Shown here one piece after another: positions 33,153-42,298 of a stretch of 64,000 bases of DNA (positions are counted from its first letter, which is position 1; every line of letters starts with the position of its first letter). Source of the stretch: an uncultured Porphyromonadaceae bacterium (GTDB taxonomy: Bacteria > Bacteroidota > Bacteroidia > Bacteroidales > Muribaculaceae); NCBI GenBank assembly GCA_902491515.1, contig CABUIC010000007.1:1-64000 (forward strand). Reading direction: 5' to 3'. The translations under genes were made by a program, and so were the position numbers. The notes under the pieces were generated by a model. It did no database searches. It saw only the letters and a list, made by a program, of their open reading frames with translations, and was not told the origin of the DNA.

Positions 33153-34649
33153 ATGTCCGACTCCATCAGGATCTCGATATTCGTCGCCGGGGCCACCGCC
33201 CTGAAAGCCGAGCGCGACTCCATCAAGACCATCGCCAACGACCTCAACAGCGAGTTTGCCAGCCGTAAGGTGCATATAATAATCCGCACCTACGAACACT
33301 TCGGCGAAAATCAGAAAGAGTATGACAGGTTTATCTCCGACGAAACCGACCTGATTTTGTTCATCCTCGATGGCCGAATAGGCGAAAAGACCCGCGACGA
33401 GCTACTTCTTGCCTCCGAAAACAAGGACAAGAACGGCCACCCGAAAATCATGGTTTTCCTTCGGGCCTTCTCCGAGGAGAACGCCGAAATCGGTTTCATC
33501 CGAGGTCTATTACTCAAGACCACGGGCGAATACTATGTGCCCTACACCGACGTCGAGAGCCTGAAAAAGGAGGCCGAGAAGCGCATTCGCCGCTTCATCC
33601 TCCAGAAGCTCGAAAAGCCGGCGGCCAAAACCGTGCAGGAGAGTCCGGAAACCTCGGCCACGACCAAGCCTGCAAGTGCCGCAAGGCGGTCATTCATTGC
33701 CATCCTCCTGCTCGTAGCCGTATTAGTCGGCTTTGTAGTCGGTGAGTACTTCGCCCGCGCTGAAGAGGATGCAGAAACTGAGCCGGTGCTCCTTGTGGCG
33801 GGTGGCGGCTCTGCGGCTAATATCGTGAAAGCCAAACATCCCGACATAGACCTCTCCGACTTCAACGGAAGCTATTATGTGCATCTCCCCAGCCGCAACG
33901 CCCTCCAGCTTCTCACCGAGGAGGTGATTTCGCCCGAAAGCGACTCCTGCCGACGATATTACCCCGTGTGCCTCTCCGCCGAGGAAGCCGCGCCCGAAGC
34001 TTTCCTGAGCAACATCATTACCAAAGAGGCTTTTATGGAGAAAGGATATGTCCTTGCCGTACAACTTGAGCCCGACACACTCGCGATATATGTCAAGAAC
34101 TCTCCTGAAATCAAGAAAACTCACGCATTACCCGATGCCATCTCCACCAAAGAGCTCGCCACTCTCACCGCCCGGGCCAAGGAGATAGGGGTCAACGTAT
34201 TCTGCACCTCTCCCAACAGCGGTACCCGCAACACCTACGCCCGAATCGTCGAACCTTTAGGCGGAGACCTCTCAGAGGCGTTCACATTCTCCGAGGACTC
34301 CGATATGGCCAACATCGACCGCGACGGCATCCCTTATGCGCTCCTCGGAAGCTGTTATTATTCAGCAAAAAGCCTCAAGGAAGACCTTGCCTGCGGCACC
34401 GCAGTCAAGCTGATTGTCTACGATGAGGATGAAAACGGAAAAATGACTCCTGTCACCAAGCCGACGTTCCTCTACTGTATGACGAGCAACAAGGGCAGCG
34501 GTGTTCTTGAAATCCCCGGACCCACTCTCGACTTTATCAACGCTCTCGGGATAGACACTTCCGGAAAAATCAAGGACGGCAAGCTGAACAGGCCTTACAA
34601 CAAGGTGGTTATCAAATTCGAGGACCTGCGCAACTTCGTTGAAAAGTAA
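33153..34649 (+). CDS. DUF4062/TIR-like domain - TM - periplasmic PstS-like binding protein fusion
   Basis: A 498-residue protein with three parts. Residues about 5-150 form an alpha/beta nucleoside-deoxyribosyltransferase/TIR-like fold resembling DUF4062: ISIFVAGATALKAERDSI, DLILFILDGRIG and KIMVFLR. A transmembrane helix follows at about 180-200 (FIAILLLVAVLVGFVVG). Residues 210-498 resemble a solute-binding protein of the PstS type, with LLVAGGGSAANIV, a YYVHLPSRNA segment and the phosphate-loop-like PNSGTRNTY (about 355). The topology would place the DUF4062-like part in the cytoplasm and the binding domain in the periplasm. It looks like a transmembrane sensor-effector. It follows the epimerase gene by 32 bp. 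Confidence 0.65.
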   Translation: MSDSIRISIFVAGATALKAERDSIKTIANDLNSEFASRKVHIIIRTYEHFGENQKEYDRFISDETDLILFILDGRIGEKTRDELLLASENKDKNGHPKIMVFLRAFSEENAEIGFIRGLLLKTTGEYYVPYTDVESLKKEAEKRIRRFILQKLEKPAAKTVQESPETSATTKPASAARRSFIAILLLVAVLVGFVVGEYFARAEEDAETEPVLLVAGGGSAANIVKAKHPDIDLSDFNGSYYVHLPSRNALQLLTEEVISPESDSCRRYYPVCLSAEEAAPEAFLSNIITKEAFMEKGYVLAVQLEPDTLAIYVKNSPEIKKTHALPDAISTKELATLTARAKEIGVNVFCTSPNSGTRNTYARIVEPLGGDLSEAFTFSEDSDMANIDRDGIPYALLGSCYYSAKSLKEDLACGTAVKLIVYDEDENGKMTPVTKPTFLYCMTSNKGSGVLEIPGPTLDFINALGIDTSGKIKDGKLNRPYNKVVIKFEDLRNFVEK

Positions 34650-34658
34650 ACTAATCCC

Positions 34659-34699
34659 GGGCGCGGTTTGTTTCTTGTTCATAGATTCAAACCGCGCCC
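34659..34699 (+). promoter_or_regulatory. Perfect 12-bp hairpin abutting the Bcr/CflA start codon
   Basis: GGGCGCGGTTTG (34659-34670) and CAAACCGCGCCC (34688-34699) pair perfectly over 12 bp with a 17-nt loop. The stem ends at the base immediately before ATG 34700. No U-tract follows. It could end the preceding transcript with Rho, or mask the ribosome binding region of the transporter gene. Confidence 0.6.
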
Positions 34700-35932
34700 A
34701 TGACTTCTCCTACAAATACCGGCATACCCCGGTCGCCGATGGCCCGCAAGCTCGCCACCGACGGCCATTATTACGCATTCCTCATCTTCTATCTGGTGGC
34801 GCTCAGCGCCTTGGGCTCCTTTGTCAACGACATGTATTCTCCGGCTCTCCCCGGGATGAGCCGTTTCTTCGGATGCTCGATTTCTACCGCACAGATGGGC
34901 CTCTCGATGGGCATGATGGGACTCGCTGTCGGCCAGCTCGTGCTCGGCCCCCTAAGCGACCGCCGCGGACGCAAGCCCGTGCTTATCGGCTCGCTTACCG
35001 TATTCATTGTGGCCGCAGTAGCCTCTATATTTTCACCTACAATCCACGTATTCAACCTCTGCCGCTTCTTTCAGGGCCTCGGAGCCGCCGGAGGCTACTT
35101 TCTCACGCGAACAATCCCTGCGGACGTCTACGGCGGGCGTCCGCTTGCCAAGCTGATGGCCCTTATCGGGGCAATAAACGGCATTGCGCCGGCCTCCGCA
35201 CCGGTAATCGGAGGCGTCACGGCCGATGCCTTCGGCTGGAAAGCCATATTTGTTGTACTCGCCCTCTTCGCCCTCGCTGTGCTCGCCCTCAGTCCGCTGA
35301 TGAAGGAATCGCTTGGCCCCTCGAAGCGCCTTACGGGCCCGCTCTCCGCAACCCTCAAGGGCTATAGGAATCTTCTGACCGCGAAACCGTTCATGGTTCA
35401 TGTCTGCCTGAAGGGCACGGCTCTCGGGCTACTTTTCGCCTACATATCCACCGCTCCCTTCATCCTCCAGACCCACTACGGCCTCTCCCAGACGGTCTAC
35501 GGACTCGTAATTGGCTTCAATGCCCTTTTCGTGGCCGCCGGCTCCATGGCGGCCCTCCGCTTCCGTCTCCTCAAGCGCGCGGCCGTCGTCGGAGCATGGA
35601 TTACGGTAACGGGTATCGTCGCCGAGGCCATCGCTCTCTGTACCGTCCACAGCATCTGGCTCTTCGAGGGCTGCATGGTCGTGGCCCTCTTCGGCCTCGG
35701 CAACATTTTCACGGCATCCAACACCCTGGCGATGAATGAAGGACGAGCGCAGGCCGGCGAAGCCTCCTCGATTCTCGGCATCGCCGGCTACATTGTCGGC
35801 GCAATCGTCACGCCTCTCGTAGGCCTCGGCAACATCATGCACTCTTCGGCGATTACATTCGTCGCTTTGGCCGTAATCGTCCTCTTTTTCGCCTCCATTA
35901 CCGCGAAAATCCCCGCTGACCTGAAAAAATAA
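34700..35932 (+). CDS. MFS drug/multidrug efflux transporter, Bcr/CflA family
   Basis: A 410-residue inner-membrane protein with 12 predicted transmembrane helices. The DHA1 signature is clear: NDMYSPALPGM in helix 1, the loop 2-3 motif GPLSDRRGRKPVL, and a motif C-like GAINGIAPASAPVIGG. Bcr/CflA proteins export drugs or small metabolites by proton antiport; its substrate here is unknown. A strong hairpin lies just before its ATG. No TTTG/TAnnTTTG promoter is obvious, so it may be read through from the upstream gene. Confidence 0.9.
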   Translation: MTSPTNTGIPRSPMARKLATDGHYYAFLIFYLVALSALGSFVNDMYSPALPGMSRFFGCSISTAQMGLSMGMMGLAVGQLVLGPLSDRRGRKPVLIGSLTVFIVAAVASIFSPTIHVFNLCRFFQGLGAAGGYFLTRTIPADVYGGRPLAKLMALIGAINGIAPASAPVIGGVTADAFGWKAIFVVLALFALAVLALSPLMKESLGPSKRLTGPLSATLKGYRNLLTAKPFMVHVCLKGTALGLLFAYISTAPFILQTHYGLSQTVYGLVIGFNALFVAAGSMAALRFRLLKRAAVVGAWITVTGIVAEAIALCTVHSIWLFEGCMVVALFGLGNIFTASNTLAMNEGRAQAGEASSILGIAGYIVGAIVTPLVGLGNIMHSSAITFVALAVIVLFFASITAKIPADLKK

Positions 35933-35947
35933 AATCGGGAGCAATAG

Positions 35948-35977
35948 TTTGGGGTTCACAAATTTTACGTATCTTTG
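35948..35977 (+). promoter_or_regulatory. Promoter of the dicarboxylate symporter gene
   Basis: TTTG (35948-35951), 18 bp, TATCTTTG (35970-35977). The spacing is 2 bp shorter than the other promoters in this window. Confidence 0.65.
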
Positions 35978-36031
35978 CGAAACTTAAACTCTCAGTTTCT
36001 GCTATTTTATAGCAAAAAGCCAATTTATCAC

Positions 36032-37234
36032 ATGAAAAAAATATTGGAAAGCACCGCCGTAAGGCTGATGGTGGCAATCATCATAGGCTCGCTCCTGGGC
36101 GGCGCGATAATACATCTCAAAGGTCCGGCAACGGAAGTCGCCCTGCAGATTACCATGATAGTGAAACATCTGACCAGCCAGATAATCTTCTTCATGGTGC
36201 CTCTAATCATCTTAGGCTGCGTCGCGCCGTCCATCACACGCTTTTCCGGAAACGTGGGCTCCCTGCTCGGTTTCACACTCCTTCTTGCCTATCTTTCGTC
36301 AATCGGCGCGGCGCTTTTTTCCATCTTCGCGAGCCGTGCCGTAGTGCCTGAGCTCCATATGGTCGCTACAAATTCCATAGCCAGGGAGCTTCCGGAGAAG
36401 ATGATACTGACCCTGAACTTCCCGACAGTAGACACGATGTCGACGCTACTCTTCGCGATGCTTCTGGGACTCGGCGTGGTCTGGACGCGCTTCAAGTCGC
36501 TGGCAAACTTCCTTGAGAAGTTCCAGACCATGATTCTGACCATCGTGCGCAAGGTACTCCTCCCGATTCTCCCCTTCTTCGTAGGCTCCAATTTCGCCCT
36601 CATCACCTTCAAAGGCCAGCTCGGACAGATGCAGACCTTCATCTGGGTAGTCCTGCTGATTGTGCTCTGCCAGTTCGTATGGATGTTCATCATGTATTTC
36701 ATAGCCTCGATATATTCCCGCCGTAACGGCTGGCTTGTGGCCAAGTATTATCCCAAAGCCTACTTCACGGCACTGGGCACTATGTCCTCGGCCGCGACCC
36801 TTCCTTTTGCGCTGGAGTGCATCGCCGAGAGCCCTATTGTCAAAAAAGACACCGCGGATTTCGCCCTGCCACTCTTTTCCAACCTCCACCTCTGCGGGTC
36901 TGTCATTGCTGAAATGTCGCTCGTCTCCGCCGTCTACTACATGATGTTCGGGAGCTTGCCGAACATGTACAGCATGTTGCTTTTCGCTGTACTCGCCTGT
37001 GTAATCGCCATTGGTTCGCCGGGGGTTCCGGGCGGCCTGAACATGTCGTGCATCACCATTCTCGGAAGCATAGTCCTTGTCGACCAATCGCCTGAGGCAA
37101 TGGCGGAATTTTTCGGCATCATGACAGCCATCTATACCATTCAGGACGGCTTCGGCACAGCCTGCAACGTCACAACCGACGGAGCCCTTGCCTTGATGAC
37201 CGACAAATACGTCGCAAAAAAGAATTTAGCGTGA
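36032..37234 (+). CDS. Dicarboxylate/amino acid:cation symporter (DAACS family)
   Basis: A 400-residue inner-membrane secondary transporter with the GltPh-type layout: eight helices with two re-entrant hairpins. Visible signatures are LGTMSSAATLPFALECIAE (HP1, Ser-rich), a central LPLFSNLHLCGSVIAE and the HP2 region AIGSPGVPGGLNMSC, then DGFGTACNVTTDGA with the substrate and sodium ligands. The chosen start (MKKILESTAVRL) agrees with the family. It takes up glutamate, aspartate or C4-dicarboxylates with sodium or protons. It has its own promoter and lies 28 bp before the TIR-FGE gene. Confidence 0.9.
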   Translation: MKKILESTAVRLMVAIIIGSLLGGAIIHLKGPATEVALQITMIVKHLTSQIIFFMVPLIILGCVAPSITRFSGNVGSLLGFTLLLAYLSSIGAALFSIFASRAVVPELHMVATNSIARELPEKMILTLNFPTVDTMSTLLFAMLLGLGVVWTRFKSLANFLEKFQTMILTIVRKVLLPILPFFVGSNFALITFKGQLGQMQTFIWVVLLIVLCQFVWMFIMYFIASIYSRRNGWLVAKYYPKAYFTALGTMSSAATLPFALECIAESPIVKKDTADFALPLFSNLHLCGSVIAEMSLVSAVYYMMFGSLPNMYSMLLFAVLACVIAIGSPGVPGGLNMSCITILGSIVLVDQSPEAMAEFFGIMTAIYTIQDGFGTACNVTTDGALALMTDKYVAKKNLA

Positions 37235-37262
37235 GCTTTTTCGCAAAGCACGACGTTTCAAG

Positions 37263-38579
37263 ATGAAACCACCCAAATACGATATTTTTATCAGTTATCG
37301 GAGGGACAGGGGGCCGCAGTATGCGCGGACTCTCCAGTTGTTGCTCGAAAAGAAGGGCTACCGGGTCTTCCTCGACTATGACGAGCTGGTCGATGATCGC
37401 TTCAGCCCCAAAATCGAGGCCGCCATCCGAAACTCGACGATTTACATCCTGCTTCTCACCCGTGGCTCCATGGCCCGATGCGCCAACGAGGGCGACTGGG
37501 TCCGCCGCGAAATAGAGATAGCCCTCGACGCCGGCAAAAGATTCGTCCCCGTGATTCCGGACGGCGACTTCGACGGTGTCCCGGACACCGTTCCCGCGCA
37601 TATCAAAGATGCCATCGAAGGCACACAGCACTCCGAAATCCAGTTCGGGCAAGCCCTGAAGGCAACCGTTGACCTCATGGACAAGAACCGTATACGTCCA
37701 TTTGTCCGTCACCGCCGCTGGTTGCCGTGGACTCTCGGAACGGCGGCTGTCCTCGCCGTCGCCGCCTTAGGCTTTGCTTATTCCGGTTACAGTAAGGAAA
37801 AGGCTCTCGAGGACTTGAAAGCCGGAGTGAGTTTCGAGGGCAACCCTATCGAATGGGCTGAAGGAGTCACAGAAGAACAGGTTATTGCTGCCAGGGACAT
37901 TTTCGCTTCACTTCGTCCCCTCGAGGCAGGAAAATTCATGCAGGGCGCACTGCCGATGGCGGATGGCCGCTACCACGAATACGTGGAAGAGCCGTTCGAG
38001 ACCCCAGCTTTCGAGACGGAGGTCGCCGATTTCTATATCTCACAATACGAAATCACTGTCGGTCAATGGAATGCTATAATGAACGACCAGCGCGAAGGAG
38101 TCCCGAACATGCCGGTAGGCGACGTATCCTTCGACCAGGCAAGACAGTTCGCAGAACAGCTCGGAAACCTGACAACCAAGCTCTTCCGGCTACCGACGGA
38201 AGCGGAATGGGAATATGCGGCGCGAGGAGGCAAAAGCCACGACCTCTATATATTCGCCGGCAGCGACAATCCCGACGAAGTGGCATGGTACTCCGCCAAC
38301 TCAGGCGGCAAGCCCCATCCAAACGACCCAGAAGGCGGACTCACGGAAACAGGCACAGCCGATGACCTTTTCAACATGAGCGGCAACCTCAGCGAGTGGT
38401 GCGACACCGATTTCCGCCCATACGACCCCGAAGTAGCCGTAAACAAAGATAAGGCCAAGGTAATACGCGGGGGCAACTACGATTCAGAGCCATATGAACT
38501 GACCGTGACCCACCGCGAACCCTGCGCCCCCGGAGAACATTTCCCGACCTTGGGCTTCCGCATAGCACTATCCAGATAA
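37263..38579 (+). CDS. TIR domain - TM - formylglycine-generating-enzyme-like (FGE/SUMF1) protein
   Basis: A 438-residue membrane protein. Residues about 5-135 form a TIR domain: DIFISYRRDRG, a YRVFLDYDEL box 2 region, and WVRRE (79-83) whose Glu matches the catalytic Glu of NAD-cleaving TIRs. A single membrane helix is at about 153-173. Residues about 210-438 are an FGE/SUMF1-like domain with ISQYEITVGQWNAIM, RLPTEAEWEYAARGG (309-323), MSGNLSEW and VIRGGNYDSE, ending GFRIALSR. Topology suggests TIR inside, FGE in the periplasm. The Cys pair of true formylglycine oxidases is not evident, so FGE probably binds or scaffolds. It heads a four-gene run with gaps of 3 bp or less. Confidence 0.85.
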   Translation: MKPPKYDIFISYRRDRGPQYARTLQLLLEKKGYRVFLDYDELVDDRFSPKIEAAIRNSTIYILLLTRGSMARCANEGDWVRREIEIALDAGKRFVPVIPDGDFDGVPDTVPAHIKDAIEGTQHSEIQFGQALKATVDLMDKNRIRPFVRHRRWLPWTLGTAAVLAVAALGFAYSGYSKEKALEDLKAGVSFEGNPIEWAEGVTEEQVIAARDIFASLRPLEAGKFMQGALPMADGRYHEYVEEPFETPAFETEVADFYISQYEITVGQWNAIMNDQREGVPNMPVGDVSFDQARQFAEQLGNLTTKLFRLPTEAEWEYAARGGKSHDLYIFAGSDNPDEVAWYSANSGGKPHPNDPEGGLTETGTADDLFNMSGNLSEWCDTDFRPYDPEVAVNKDKAKVIRGGNYDSEPYELTVTHREPCAPGEHFPTLGFRIALSR

Positions 38580-38582
38580 ACG

Positions 38583-39221
38583 ATGAAAAATCCAGTTCTA
38601 TCCGTTCTTCTCCTCGCCGCCTCTATCTCTGCGTCGGCCCAGACACTTTCCGCGCCAATGGAAACGGCTGTCGAAGTGTGCTCCGGCCTGTCCGGCGCAA
38701 TCGGCACGGGGACTACCGCACAACTCAAGGCGGCAAACAAGGCGATGAAAGCCGCGGACATAGTGGACTTCGGAGACCTCTGGCTCGAAAAAGGCAAGGA
38801 GGCAACTGTCGACGGGCATTTCATCTTCGACGAAGAGTTTGTCGACAGCCTGATTGTCAACCGCAAAATCCTCGAGTTCTCAAGCTACTACGCTCAAAAA
38901 CGCTCCCTCCGCGGCTCCACAGGCGTGAGGGGCAGAATCAAGATGACAACCCGCGCGCTCAAAGCCGGAGAAAGCGCCGTATGGAAAACAGTCAACCGCA
39001 GGAACGCCGAATATGCCATCGTGGCTGAGCCGGGCGGCCTCTTCACGATGACAATCCGCGATGACAAAGGCAAGCTTCTCTATACCGAAACCCGGAACAA
39101 CAAAAAAGGGGAGCCAGTAAGAACCGCGAGCCTGAACCTCCCCGACAAAATGACGCGACTCTATATCGAAGTCAGGAACTGCGGCAAGAAGACCGCAAGT
39201 TTCGCCATTCTCGGAAACTGA
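38583..39221 (+). CDS. Secreted hypothetical protein of the TIR-FGE-CHAT cluster
   Basis: A 212-residue protein with signal peptide (MKNPVLSVLLLAASISASAQ). The middle (about 30-75) is helical. The rest is beta-rich, with MTTRALKAGESAVWK, AEYAIVAEPGGLFTMTIRD and a final RLYIEVRNCGKKTASFAIL, which suggests an Ig-like or pre-peptidase-type sandwich. No family recognised. It starts 3 bp after the TIR-FGE gene and its stop overlaps the CHAT start by one base, so it is a fixed part of this operon. Confidence 0.7.
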   Translation: MKNPVLSVLLLAASISASAQTLSAPMETAVEVCSGLSGAIGTGTTAQLKAANKAMKAADIVDFGDLWLEKGKEATVDGHFIFDEEFVDSLIVNRKILEFSSYYAQKRSLRGSTGVRGRIKMTTRALKAGESAVWKTVNRRNAEYAIVAEPGGLFTMTIRDDKGKLLYTETRNNKKGEPVRTASLNLPDKMTRLYIEVRNCGKKTASFAILGN

Positions 39222-42200
39222 TGAAAAATAGCCACATACTTCTCAGCATCGCCTTTTCTGCAAGCGCTTTTGCGCTCAGTGCTTTCAGCGCGTCGGATTT
39301 CTTTAAAAGTGCCGAACAAGCCGAAAACTCTGGAAGCGGCACAGAAGCGCTTGCCCTTTATCTGAAGGCCGACAGCGCCTATGTTGCCGAAAATCTCGCC
39401 GGGAGCGCCGACTTCGCTCTTTCCCTGCATCGCACCGGCCGGGCTTATTTCAACGCCGGAGACATTTCCGCCGGGCGGGAATATACGCGCAAAGCCATGG
39501 AGCTGAGAGAGAAGCTTTTCGGAAAGGTCAGCAAGGAATACCTCACGAGTCTCAAAAACTACGCCCTCTCCTTCCTTATGGCCGATGAACCGGGGGAGGC
39601 CCTGAAATACCAGACAGAGGTAGTCGGGCTGTGCCGGAAGATGGACCCGCCTCACCCCGACGAGGGTATGTACATCATCAACCTCGGCCGCGCATACCAT
39701 GCCCTCGGCAATGAAGGCAAAGCCGTCGAATGTATGGAGGAAGCCTTGGGGAAGGTCGAGAAATTCAGCTCCAATTATGAGTACATCCTGAATTTCCTCG
39801 GCTCAGCCTATATGGAGCTCGGCGACAATGCCGCCATGAACCGCATCCTCGGCCTTATGGAGGAACACAACCGCCGCGAGCTCACCAAGCCTTGCGACGC
39901 ACCGGACTGTCATCTCGAGCGGGCCCGTTATTTTATGTCTGCCGGCGAACCCTCCAATGCCAAGGACGAGTTCAACTCGCTGTTCGCCATGGAACTCTCC
40001 GACGAAGAAAAAACTGACGCATACGCCACCTACGCGCGCTTTCTGATGAACGAGCGTGACTTCGCCTCAGCCGGCGATTACCTCACCATGGCCTCCGAGA
40101 CTTCCGTCAGAGACCTTGGCGAAAACGAGTCTGCAACAAGCCTCGTCAGCCGGGCCGGGCTCTGCTATTTCATCGGAAAGGAGTACGACAAGTCCATCGC
40201 CTCCCACCTCCGGGCCATCGAAGACGTGGATGCCCGCGGCTATTCGCCCAAAATCAAAACGACATCGCTTCAGGGCATCGGAAACGCATATTCAGGCAAG
40301 AAAGAGTACGGAAAAGCCGCCGAATATTTCCGGATGCTTATCGGACACCTCGAAGACATCGGGCAGGAGGAAGGCGACGACTATCCCAAGGCATACGAGC
40401 GGCTCGCCTCTGCGGAGAAATTCAACGGCGACTACGACCGGTCCATAAAGGACTATAACACGGCCATCGGACTCTACGAAAAATTAGGGAAGTACGACGA
40501 AGCCGAACAGGCGAAAGCGGGCCTGACGCTCTGCATGGCATATGCCCGGCAGAACACAGAAACCGGGCCCGGCAGCGACGCCGCGCATGTACAGCGCGAG
40601 GATAAGCTCCGTAAAATTCTACGCGAGAGCCTCGACGCGCTCGAACAGAGCGGAGGCTACCTCGGAAAACTGTCGACCGCCCGCTCCCTCGCCACCATAG
40701 CAGGATGCTACGCCCAGTTGGGAGACTATACAAACGCCGTCGGATACTACAGCCGCTACATCCCGGCTATCCGGGAGGCGCTGGCCGAGGATTTCCTGCT
40801 GAAAAACCCGGCCGAACGCGAGCGGACCTGGCGTCCCGAGCTGTCGAACATCTCGGAGATGAACGCCATGCTGGCAAAATTGCCGGATAACCCTGAGCTT
40901 TTCGCCCGACTCGTCAGCCTGATTTACGAGGGCCAGCTGCTTTCCAAGGGGATACTTCTTTCCTCAAACATTGAATTTGAAAAAATTCTGGCAAAACGGG
41001 GGACAGAAGACATGCGCAGTCTTTACAGAGATATCCGGACGAAACTCGTGCAGCTTGATGAGATGCGGCAGACGCAGGCGCCTCTCGACTCCATTCTCGC
41101 TCTATCCCGCGCGACGGATGCATCCCAGCTCGAGCTCGCCCGCCAGAGCGCCGGCTGCGGTGACTTCATGAACTATCTTCGGACCACGGCAGCCGATGTC
41201 CTCGAAGCTTTGCCTGACGATGCCGCCGCAATAGAATTCGTGACAATCGACACCGACATTCTTTCCGACGGCGACCTCGTGGCGGCTTTTGTTCTCTCCA
41301 AGGAATTTCCCACAGGGCTGGTCCTTCCTCTCGGCTCAGTAAAGGATATAAAGACCATCATCGCCGACCCGCAGAAGTTCGACAAGAACGAATACGGAGC
41401 TACTATCTGGGGCAATATTCTCGGCGCTATTCCGGAGAAAAAGAAAATCTACTTCGCTCCCGACGGAGTCCTCAACAACATCGGCATCGAATACCTCAGT
41501 GTTGACGGGCTTCCCCTCTCCGAACGCCTTGAAGTCTCGCGCCTTTCCTCGACCCGCGAACTCACCGCCAAACATACCCCGACGCCTCTCCTCTATGCCG
41601 CACTGTTCGGCGACATCGACTATATCGGCGATGCCGAAAAGGTCTCGGACAAGCGCAAATACTCCCTCACCCGCGAGTCAGACGGGCTGAGTTTTTCGCA
41701 ACTCGGCAACACCGGACGCGAAATCAGGGAAATCGGCAAGATTCTCAAAAAACACACAAAAAAAACCTTTCCCTACACCGGTACCAAGGCCAGCAAAGGC
41801 GAATTCCTCTCGCAGGACGAGATTCCCGTGGGCTTGCTCCATATTGCCACACACGGAAAATACATCGACGACGAAAAGTCGGGCTCCGACGCCATGGACC
41901 GAAGCATCCTCGCATTCGCCGGAGCGAACATGTATGGCGGTCTCAAGGATAACGAGGGAATTGTCACCGCGGCGGAAATAGCCGGAATGTCGCTCCATGA
42001 CTGCCGCCTCGCCGTGCTCTCGGCATGCGAAAGCGGCCTCGGCAAACTCGGCAGCGACGGGGTGTTCGGTCTCCAGCGCGGGTTCAAGAACGCCGGCGTC
42101 CGCTCTCTGCTTGTAAGTCTGAACGAGGTTGCCGACGCCACGACGGCTGACATGATGATAGCCTTCTACCGCCATCTCTTCTCGCCCGAGGGAATTACCG

Positions 42201-42298
42201 TTCACGAAGCCCTGCGGAGCGCTCAGGCCGAAATCCGCGCCACACATCCCGGCGACCGGACGTGGGCTTCGTTCATCCTTATAGACGCCCTCGACTGA
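39221..42298 (+). CDS. Secreted TPR-CHAT caspase-like protease
   Basis: A 1025-residue protein. Residues 1-24 look like a Sec signal (ILLSIAFSASAFALSAFSA). Residues about 30-480 are tetratricopeptide repeats, for example NLGRAYHALGNEGKAVECMEEAL and IGNAYSGKKEYGKAAEYF. The C-terminal third is a CHAT caspase-family domain with both catalytic residues: LLHIATHG (His878) and LSACESG (Cys936), followed by GLQRGFKNAGVRSLLVSLNEV and a WASFILID end. CHAT proteins are proteases in bacterial conflict systems. Exported CHAT proteases are less expected and would act outside the inner membrane, together with the periplasmic FGE domain. Confidence 0.88.
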   Translation: MKNSHILLSIAFSASAFALSAFSASDFFKSAEQAENSGSGTEALALYLKADSAYVAENLAGSADFALSLHRTGRAYFNAGDISAGREYTRKAMELREKLFGKVSKEYLTSLKNYALSFLMADEPGEALKYQTEVVGLCRKMDPPHPDEGMYIINLGRAYHALGNEGKAVECMEEALGKVEKFSSNYEYILNFLGSAYMELGDNAAMNRILGLMEEHNRRELTKPCDAPDCHLERARYFMSAGEPSNAKDEFNSLFAMELSDEEKTDAYATYARFLMNERDFASAGDYLTMASETSVRDLGENESATSLVSRAGLCYFIGKEYDKSIASHLRAIEDVDARGYSPKIKTTSLQGIGNAYSGKKEYGKAAEYFRMLIGHLEDIGQEEGDDYPKAYERLASAEKFNGDYDRSIKDYNTAIGLYEKLGKYDEAEQAKAGLTLCMAYARQNTETGPGSDAAHVQREDKLRKILRESLDALEQSGGYLGKLSTARSLATIAGCYAQLGDYTNAVGYYSRYIPAIREALAEDFLLKNPAERERTWRPELSNISEMNAMLAKLPDNPELFARLVSLIYEGQLLSKGILLSSNIEFEKILAKRGTEDMRSLYRDIRTKLVQLDEMRQTQAPLDSILALSRATDASQLELARQSAGCGDFMNYLRTTAADVLEALPDDAAAIEFVTIDTDILSDGDLVAAFVLSKEFPTGLVLPLGSVKDIKTIIADPQKFDKNEYGATIWGNILGAIPEKKKIYFAPDGVLNNIGIEYLSVDGLPLSERLEVSRLSSTRELTAKHTPTPLLYAALFGDIDYIGDAEKVSDKRKYSLTRESDGLSFSQLGNTGREIREIGKILKKHTKKTFPYTGTKASKGEFLSQDEIPVGLLHIATHGKYIDDEKSGSDAMDRSILAFAGANMYGGLKDNEGIVTAAEIAGMSLHDCRLAVLSACESGLGKLGSDGVFGLQRGFKNAGVRSLLVSLNEVADATTADMMIAFYRHLFSPEGITVHEALRSAQAEIRATHPGDRTWASFILIDALD

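Noticed and set aside
34639..35367. 242-codon + strand frame overlapping the Bcr/CflA gene
   Set aside because: Out-of-phase shadow with an Arg/Pro-rich translation; the transporter frame has clear helices and motifs.
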